A DNA stretch of 64,000 nt, taken from positions 25,541,436 through 25,605,435 of the forward strand of contig NC_081136.1 in the NCBI RefSeq assembly GCF_958295425.1. Direction: 5' to 3'. Made by a program: the position numbers and the translations under genes. This DNA is from Solea solea (Eukaryota; Chordata; Actinopteri; Pleuronectiformes; Soleidae). Below the pieces are notes generated by a model, which saw nothing but the letters and a program-made list of their open reading frames with translations, did no database searches and was not told where the DNA came from. Shown here piece after piece: positions 52,501-62,400 of the stretch (position 1 is its first letter; the number at the start of each line of letters is the position of its first letter).

Positions 52501-55500
52501 TGCCACCACTGTCATGTGACCAGGACGTGAGCAAATGGCTAGTTGTAGCTATATGGTAAATGCATCAGGACAAAATATCTTATGACCAACTAAGTTGTTT
52601 GAAAGAGGTAAAAGACAGTTTGTACGTACTTATTTATTTTGTATACAGTGTAGTGTCCTTTGACAAAGACAGTTCCACTGCTATTCAAAAACATATCTTA
52701 TCCTAATGGTCAATGTTCCAACATGTAGCCCAGAAGATGATTCCATCTAATTATAGACCACAGTCACCACAGTGGTATGGCTGTTTTCCAACCTCTAATT
52801 AGCTTTCTGAATACACCATTTACAACCTCCCAATCAATTTCCCCTTGCTCCTAATTGATGGCTAGACAGGAAACAACAATAAACAAAACCGCTGGAAGAA
52901 CACAGACCACATCTCTTACAGGTTTCAGTTATTTTCCGGCAGTCGTTATTTTAGTCATTTTAATAATTTTAAGTCAAAGTAGCACAGCTCTGTCCGGTTT
53001 CCTAGGCAGCCTGTATCATATTTCACTAACAAACATAATAATAGCTGAAATTTAGCTGCCCAAACCTCGTTATAAGGACCATGCTGTGATTCTGTCTGCA
53101 CACGGAGAGCTTGACGAGACAAAAGCATATTATCTCACGGAGAGGGTGATATTTCAGACAGAATGTGTCTGGATGAGAGTAAGGGGCTAGAAGTTATTGC
53201 CATGGCTGCTGTTCGGTAATGGTTATATAATTATAGTTCACCTGGGTTTATGCTGTGCGCTGTTAGATGCTGACCTCTCCTTGATCCTTGGTAAAGACAT
53301 CAGGCAATGGCCTACTGTTCTAGGTTCTAATATTTCAGAAGCAGGTTCAAATGAAGGACTACCATTCTGTAAATTGGACATCCAAGCACATAAAGCAAGG
53401 GGTAGTGAAAGGGATAAAGAAAGAGATATTGGGGTTCAAATTCAGGTACAACCTGTCTGACTGGCATTAAACTGAAAATTGGTATGTTAGTACTTGGATT
53501 GAGCAATGTGCCTATAAATATTTTCCATGATAAAAAAAAAAAACAACTTAATCTTAAATAATTACAGGTTTACATTTCTCCTGAGTGGAAATTGTGGAAA
53601 CCAGTCTATTGTGGGTTTTAAACATTTTTAAGGTAACACATTGTGTGTCATATATCTTTAAGCACAGTAAATAAAGGTATTGTATACAGTGTATCTACAG
53701 CCTGTGATAAATACTGTTTAAAATGAATTATCCACCAGCCCTAAATGTAACCACCAAACCAATCATTAAATATCAGACAATTCTGATTTAACATAATAAG
53801 GGCTGCAGCTGAAAATTATTTTCATTATCTATTTATCAGTTGAGTATTTTGCTGATCAAAAGATATCAAAGTGACGCTGTCTTAAAATGTTTTATCCACA
53901 AACAATTCCTCTTACTGCTACTGAGGGACAAAGAAACCAGGACACATTTGCTTTTAAGAAGCTAAATAACAGAAATGGCTTTTACTTTATAAAAAAAACA
54001 ACACAATTATCAAAGTAGTTGATTATAATGGAATGAATAATGGAATCATTGTTGCGGAATAATCCAACATATATTTTGTTGATGTACTAATAAATAATTT
54101 GGTGCTATATAAAAAGAATAAAAAAAAAAAAAGTCAGTCGATGGAGAAAACTTGCATACATCTTTGCATATGTAATTATAGTTATAATTAGTAAGTAAGC
54201 ACTAATCCTGAATGTCAATCATTACAACAGACACTAGTGTGGAGGATATGTGGGTGCAAAAAAACAGGGAACCAGTTGGTGAAAATAAGGGAAAAAGACA
54301 AGAAAGAAAAGTGAGTAGATGCAACCTGCCTGCACCAGCTGTCACCTTCACCTTTGTTTGTCTCAAAGCCGACGCCTGTAAAAACACTATCTAACATTGA
54401 TGAATTGGAGACAAGACTGGGAGCTGACCGAGAGCAAAACACAATGACTCAGACAATGTCTTGCCGCATGAAATATCTGTATCGCTGGAGAAAGTGCTGC
54501 TTCAGAAGTGGAAGAAGTTGCCTTGTGGCCACAAGGTCACCAGCTCAAACCTCAACTCATTGGAAAGGTCTGCAGAGAGAAAGACGATGATGAACACTTG
54601 CTCTTCCCTCGACAGCTGCTGCTGCTACTAGGGTGCCCTTGAGCAAAACAATGACATTGCAGGATGTCTCTATAGTAAACAACAAAGTACACAGTTTGTA
54701 CAAGGTGGGATGAGGCTGGATTTCTGAAAAAAAAAAAAAAAGGGTGGCAGTGTGTTGCTGAAAAAAGGCTTTGGTGCACAGTTGGTGCTTCCTGGATTAA
54801 TACTGGCATCTGCAAAGGTGGAAATCAGAACATCCACTCTCTCAAAGCTCTTGTGTCAGCCAGCTGTCTGCCTCCAGGTCGGTGTCCTTTTGAGCAGGAC
54901 AAACAAAGGCAGAGATCTCACAAATGAACACTAAACTCATTTAATCCTAAATGTTCTGGGGTTTTTAAGTACTTCTAAAAAAAGGAGGATTATTATCACT
55001 GCATGAAAAGTGGTATATGACACCGAACCAGCTGAGCTGAGCTAAAGCCAAAGTCCTGCCTCATTCATTAGAGAAGTCTGCACCAACTGGTTTAAACTGC
55101 ATCATCCATTAATAGGTTTGGGTCTAACTTTGAGGAGAGAATGTCATTTGAGTCAAGTACTTATTTCGAAGCTTCAAGTTTTTTGAAACCAGAGGTAACC
55201 ATATTTGGGAGTGGAACTGACTGATCTATTCCACTGCACGTCCACCTAAACGTGCATCCACGTTTGGGATGTACTGGTCATAATTGTCAATCATACAGTA
55301 TCCATGCACCAACACATGTTGCGTTTTATCACCTAGTTTTCTCTTCATGGGACCATTATTAGCAAAACTGACATCATACGGTACTGAAGAAAGGTAGCCA
55401 GTATTGACCCAAAGGTAGCGAGGCCATTAACTTCTTAGAAAGTCAAGTGAGAAGTAACCTAATTTTCTCATAGACTTACACACAAACCAGTGGAACTTCC

Positions 55501-56384
55501 CCTTTCATATACAATCAGTATCTGGTTCACACCCATGTTTATTACATTGCGGACTTCCTCTTCAGTGACTTTGTTGTAATATTGCTACACTTATGCCTGT
55601 CACCTCCCATTAGTCTTGATGGGTGGAATGACATAAAATAGGCATCAAAATGCATAAAGCATGGCAGATTGTGTTCCTGTTTGGAACAGCTTTACAATAT
55701 TTTGCATTCAGAAGTGTCAACATTGTCTTAAATAATTCATTTGGGTATACCTGCACCTCAATACTGAAATGGCAAATATACAGAACAGAACAACTTTTAT
55801 AACGTTTATGCTTTTGATATGTCCATGAAAAAATTATCCGAGTTTCAAAAGGTTAACAGCAGCATATATTGAAGTAATGTGGGTCATTCAATTTCAAAAT
55901 ACTTTCTCTGAAACCAAAGACTGTCCCAAATCAGATATACATACAGATCCCAACAACCCTGTTCATTTAAAACTATAGTGCGTAAAAAAAATACAAACAA
56001 TTGTCCATTACATTGAAACCATCAATTCACTGTCAAATGAATTCACATAATTGAGCCAGTGATCAGTTCTGTGGATCTCATACCGACATTAACTCGTTGC
56101 ACAAAAAAAAGGAGGCAACAGCAACATTGCATTAGTAAAGTGAGACAACTGCAGATTGGACTATGACACTAAGAAGCACCCATGAAAAGTTTCTGAGGTT
56201 AATTCTGCTCAAAAATAACCATTCAGCAAGTTAACTTGATAAATGTTTCTTGAACCCACCAATGCACTGCAACTGTATACACACAAATGCTCCCTTAGTC
56301 GAGTCTGACAATATTGATTGACAGAACCTGTTTTCAGATGAAGGATGCAGCATTTAAATAATGTATCATCGTGTCATCATCATC

Positions 56385-56422
<38 letters not shown>

Positions 56423-59400
56423 CCACCTAAAGTTATGCACTGCAGCTCTCAAGTACAGACCATAGTCATACGTCAGCAATCCAAACACTTTCAAATCACT
56501 GCTACAGAGATGCTAATAAATCAAAAGGAAAAACTAAATGGTACAGTAATGGGCCAGCAACCCCAATATGAAGCTCCATCTTCACATTTTTGTAAACCAA
56601 CCTGGCAGTGAGATAGGCGACAACTCGTTATAGCCTCCAAAGGAGGCATTGCGGATGAGTTTCCGGCCATCCGGATGTGGGGGTCGAAGCGATGCTGTTG
56701 CGCCGCATGTGGAAAAACGGCGACGACTCAGCAGGCCCTCCTCTTTCATCATGGGGCTGGTGTGCAGCTCCCTTGTTGGGAAGTAAGGTGGCAGGGGAAG
56801 TGGGGTGGTGCTAAGGTAAGAAAACTCGAGGAGACAAGGTTGAGGAATGGGAGGGGTAACAGTCCGTTCTGTCCCACGCAGATATTGTATGAGAGAAGAA
56901 ATCAACAAACAAAAACATGCACACAAACACACAGTAGCTGAGAAACCAGGCACTGAAGCATTGCAGTATGCTGCTCTCCTCTACGCTTCCTTCAGTCAAC
57001 GGCTCCCTTCCTCACTCACACTCCCTTTCTCTCTGCTCTGGAAGTGTGTGTGAGAGCAGCAGCCTGCAAGTACTTAATAACGAATAAGCTGAGCCCCTCC
57101 TACTCCCCCTCCTCCGGATGGACGGGAGAGCTGCATCTTAGCTAGAAAATAGTCCGTATGCTCCATACCTCATCTTTCAATCTCTCCACTCCATTTTTAA
57201 TTCATTATTGTAGATTCAAAAGGGACACTTCACTGCTTTTCAATCTTATTTCAGTGGATTAGTCATCAAGTAACCTGCATATATGACGTCTAGGATGGTA
57301 AATCTGAATTCATTTCAACAAACAGTCCTCTGATATCAGTGCACGATGTTAAAAGTTACAGCTAGTTTTGGCAAAGGCAACAGACTCAACATAAAATCCC
57401 ATTTCAGATTAAAAATGTGCTTTATCTATAATTCCTCAATATAATCACAGCACTTGTTGGAGTCGCAACAGATTTCCTGTGTATGAGCCATACTCCACAG
57501 ATGAGTGCATGCAACCAGCAGATGCAGTGTTATTCCCGCCTTTCACCCACGAAACAGAGTGTGGGGCTGTTGAATGAAGCAATATCAGTGCTGCAGGCTA
57601 AAGTGATAACAAGCAGAGCCACTAGGAGTGAAATTATAGCAGTTTAATCCAGTAGCCTACCTGCTGCACTGATGCCAAAACCTTATCACTAAAAAACTAG
57701 TGCTGTGGGAAACACTGTACCGTTCAACATGTACAAAATTGATTTCTATATATGGAGAGAATTCAGTGTGCAAAACATACAATAATAGTGCATGGAAACA
57801 CTGTATTGAAACTTTGAATCGAATGCTGGTTTCATCAGGCTCTTCGGAGGTGGTGAGTCAATAGGCTACAAAAAGCAGCTGTAATTAACATCTACATTAG
57901 CAGCCATGAAATTCCCCTTCAAGATAACTGTTAAACATCTTCTTTACTCTTCTTAATAATTATAGTACTAGAATGCAATCATCAGACCAGAAAACACAAA
58001 CACTCTCACACACAGACAAACACACACAATACTAAAACATAAAACTCTATTGAGGACAGAAGGATTCACTTTGTTAACACCAGACAACCTTTATGAGAAG
58101 TGAAATTTAACTCTATCTTCATCATCTTGGTGTGCCAATATATTTACTACATACTAGATTTAACTTGTATTTGCTCGAGTCAGTATCCAGATTTACATTA
58201 ACTGTCATTTGAAAGAAGCAACTTCACTGAGACATGTGCTTCTCCTAGAGTTAAATAGTGCTAAAACAAGATTCACTCTCTGTGACAGACCAAGTGACAA
58301 TGACTGTATATTGCCTTGTTAGCAGATAAAGTTTCCCAGTGTTGTCTCCATGGTGCAAGTCTTGCTGTGTCTTCAGGGATAAATGTGGCTCAAAGCAGAC
58401 AAAAGCTGATTTGTCAGGATACATCTTTAGTATCCAGGCTACATTGTTTTCAACTGACAGCAAGAAAACAGCTGTTGTGCTGAAGGCCATAGAAGATAAC
58501 TGAGGTCATCACGGTTGCTTATGCCAAGTAACGAGATAGTGAGAATTGAATAAAAAGGAAGAGTTCTGCAAAGACACCAGTGAGTAATAATGCATTTTTG
58601 AATGGAAAAACTTGACATTGGGGCTTAAATCAAATGTGGTTACACACTGCCATGAAAGACTAATTCTTCAATTAAGCTTTAAGAGGTAAACAGAGCAACC
58701 CGTTGCTGTTGCTGCAAGTAATGAATCTGATGAATCTGCAGGCTTTCTCTCTTGTGCATTAATTACCACAGGTAATTAGGATGTTCTGAGTGCATCATTC
58801 AGATCCCAGACCTAATTAACCTTCTTGCAGAGAGGTCCATTTCTGATGGTCCACTGACATTTAAAAAGCACTTGAGAGACATTTGCTAAATATAGCTCAG
58901 TCACTTCTCAAGTACTTTCCAGTGAGGCTGCAAATGAGTACTAATTCTGACAAATCTACACCTTACCACCCTCTACACAACTGCATCCATCCCATGTCAA
59001 GCATGGCTTTAAACTACTGCAATCATTCAATCTGCTTTACACACGTCATTCATTCCCATCTAAGCATTCATGTGACTAAGGTTTTTCCCTTCTGCTTTTC
59101 TGCTCTGCATATAGTTATTTTGTTCCAAAGAGGCGTGATTTTAAACATTTGTTTACACTTTAACTGAGCTGAACTACTTTAGATTTGATACAAATGGTGT
59201 CAAGGAGATGAATCCTAAATATTCTGGTCAACCACTTTCCTACAACACTATCATAGGTTTGACATTTGTGGCATTTGGTGATGTACAGTGTACCTTGACA
59301 TTTATTGGATGGACTGCTAAAAAATTGTATCATCCCACTGGTTGAAATTATATAAACGTTTGCAACTCCTTTGTTAGAAAGTTTTAATGCAATTTTTCAA

Positions 59401-62400
59401 AGCTAATTTTAATTTGCATTAGTCTAAATTTTAATTTGTTCAAATACTGACCAAAATACAAGAGTATTAACAGCCTTAGCTGTGCTTTGTGCTACGAGCT
59501 ATTAGCAAAGTTTAGCAGGCTAACAAACTAAAGTTGGATGGACCACTTAATACGTGTTTAACATTAGCATGTTAGCATTTTACAGGTCACTCTTGAAAAT
59601 GAGACCCCATGTCTCAATGGGTTAACCTGTATAAATAAAGGTTAAATAAAAAATTAAATAAAAATAAGCTTCTAAAAATGCTGATACTAGCACTCAGTCG
59701 AAACTGTAGCCTCACAGAGCTTCTAAAAAGGCCATAGACTTACTCTTATTTATCTAGCAGCACATGGCATGAAGTTTACCATAACGAATTCAACAAAACA
59801 AGAGCTTTCTGCTAATCAGTTTGTTTTTAGTTACTGAAACTGTTTTAATGATAATATGGAAGGGCAACAGTCACCAAAGGATAATTCATTGCATTTACAA
59901 TAAAAAACCTTTGAAAGAATAGCAGACAAACTGACACAGTATCCTCTGAGCAGCAATTTACTAGACATGATACATTTGCACAGACAGTAGGTCACATGTA
60001 GACAAACATCTCCAGTCTTACATAAAGGCTTCAAGGAAACCCTTTAAGCTCTGGATTAGCTTTGGAACAAAGAGGCTTTTTTAAACACTGGCCGACAGGC
60101 ATTGTCTGCTGTACTTCACTGCACGTAAACTCACTGTTTATTATATGTCCATGTGACCATTCTTCTGTCCTCGTTAGAACTACATCACTCAAAAAATTAC
60201 CAGGGACAACAGCACGTACAACCAGGACAAAGAGGACAAAGGAGGTTTTAGGTGTTGTGCTACATGAAACACTAAGAAGCACTAAGTTTTTCAACTTCAT
60301 ACCTTTCAGGCTAAAGCCTGTGTACTAAGGTTGTGTCTGTCCAGGCGAGCCTTTGGACTTTCAAGCAAAGCTCAGGCCTCAAAGCTGAAACATCCTCCAT
60401 CATGGTGTCGTGTCTTTGTTTAACTCCACAGATTCGTTGCTAACTCTGCTGCGAATCACCACTGTCAAGCCTTGTCCCTTTTAGCACTTAGGCCTTCCAG
60501 AGCTCAGCCACTCATTGGATGAAAGCATAGGTGGAAGACCAGACACAGGACTGACTGGCTGAGGCAAAAGGTAAGACCAGCCCCCTACGTGTTGCTAACC
60601 CCATTTGACAGGGCATAATCCAAGAGGCTGAGCTTAAATCCACTCTAGCCCCTGCTCTCACACTTCTTTGCATCCCATCTCGCCCACTCAGTTCCCCTGA
60701 CGTCACGGCTACTGTATATGCATTTGTTATCAGTCACCCCCTATTTACTCTTTATAATTTGTCTTCCTATCTTCCTTCTCCATTAAAACATTCTCCACAT
60801 CTCTCTCACTCTCTGTTTATCTGACAAGTAGACTTTCCATTTACCTAGAAAGAGATAGCGAGAGATAGCAGACTGAAGAAACCTCAAAGAACCTCCTGAG
60901 TCCTGGGTTTATTTTTGTACTCAGTAACTCATAAAGAAAAAGTGGAGTCACTTGGCAGCCAAGCGCACAGACACCCGAATTTCTCTGTGCGTATGTGATG
61001 ATGCAACTAATCTAAGATAAAAATAAATAAAACAAACAACACTCACAATTACATTATGACAGCAGTCTGAATCACCAACACCAAAACAGCACAACTTTAC
61101 TATAAATAAAGACCAAGTGCTGGAGATAACAGTGGCATGCTAAGACATTCAACTGTCATTTTGTTGACAGGAACTTATCATACACCATCTGAGCAGCACT
61201 ACTTCATCGACCTCTCATGCTAAACTGAGGACAGATGCTACAGTGACAGCAAGGGCTGCCAGTACTAACTGACAACTGAGTACTCACCATGCTAGCTTCA
61301 GTCAAAGTAAAGAAGAGATAGCACAAAGAGCCAAAACATGAGCTAATTTGTCGAAAGTGAATAAAGGAACAACTGTTGTTTGATAGAACATTTTTGCTGC
61401 TGGTCATGCTAATGTTGACCATGTGGTGATAGCAAAAACTCACATAACACTTACATTTAAGCATTTAGCAGATGCTTTTATCCAGACTTACAAAAGGGGA
61501 ATAAGTTTAATCAAGATCCCAGACATTCATGACTGTTTGTAACCTCTATTATTATCACAGAACAACGTTACATCACTGTTGTCTTCTGATTAGTAAATGA
61601 AAGTCAATCTATGCACACAGTGACCTCTGCTGGACAACTCAGTAATTACTTCAAACAGTCTAATATGCCTCAAGGCTGTATATTTTGATCTCCAAGGGGT
61701 TTTCAACATTTGATCTTGAAATCTCCACAACCTTAAGTTTGAATGGATATCCAAATTTCAGATAGAGACAGCCCTAATGTCACTGTCAAATACTTTTACT
61801 ATATACCACACTTACTGGTCTTGAGCTGATTCACCAAAAGCATGTTTTAGATCCACAAAACTGGCACATTATTACCTATTACTTATCACACATTTATATT
61901 GTATTATAAAATGATCAAAACCAAGAAATCCTGAATCATAAACAAAGAAAGACCCCAGGATATTATACAGAACCAATGTTAATGAAAAAAAAAAGAACAA
62001 ATCAGAGCAGACAATGACATCAGGGCATAAGAACAAGTGCAAGCTGAAGTATTGTCAGTTGCCATGACTACCCAATTTGGGTTGAGGTCAGAGAGAGCTC
62101 TAATGCTACCTCTTTTCACACAGATGCAGTTGTGGTTGGGTGGGGAGGCAGCTGCATGGGGAGAGCCTCTCACACTTGAATAAAAGAGGTCTTCTGATTA
62201 AATGAGTTCACAAAAACAGGTTGATTGCTGATGCAATAATCTCACAAAAGATAATTCATGGAATGAGCATACATGTACTGTATATGTATGTGAGCATACA
62301 CACACAAACACACAAAGCATACAAATCACACTAAATAATAGTGTGCAATAAGTTGGCACTAATAAGATTTAGGGAAAACATGGAGTCTATTATGTACAAC

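Larger units (their letters stand above)
48838..56601. other. Large osbpl8 intron with repeats, no gene recognised
   Basis: About 7.8 kb between the alternative first exon and the shared exon. It holds a hAT MITE (50399-50749), its decayed relative (53803-54062), a (GA)n run and an R2 copy. No coding exon or RNA gene was recognised. Confidence 0.6.

Noticed and set aside
56753..56953. In-frame extension of the alternative osbpl8 exon upstream of the ATG pair
   Set aside because: The frame is open but has no ATG, and the residues (Pro/Thr-rich, then hydrophobic) are unlike any ORP N-terminus. It is treated as 5'UTR.
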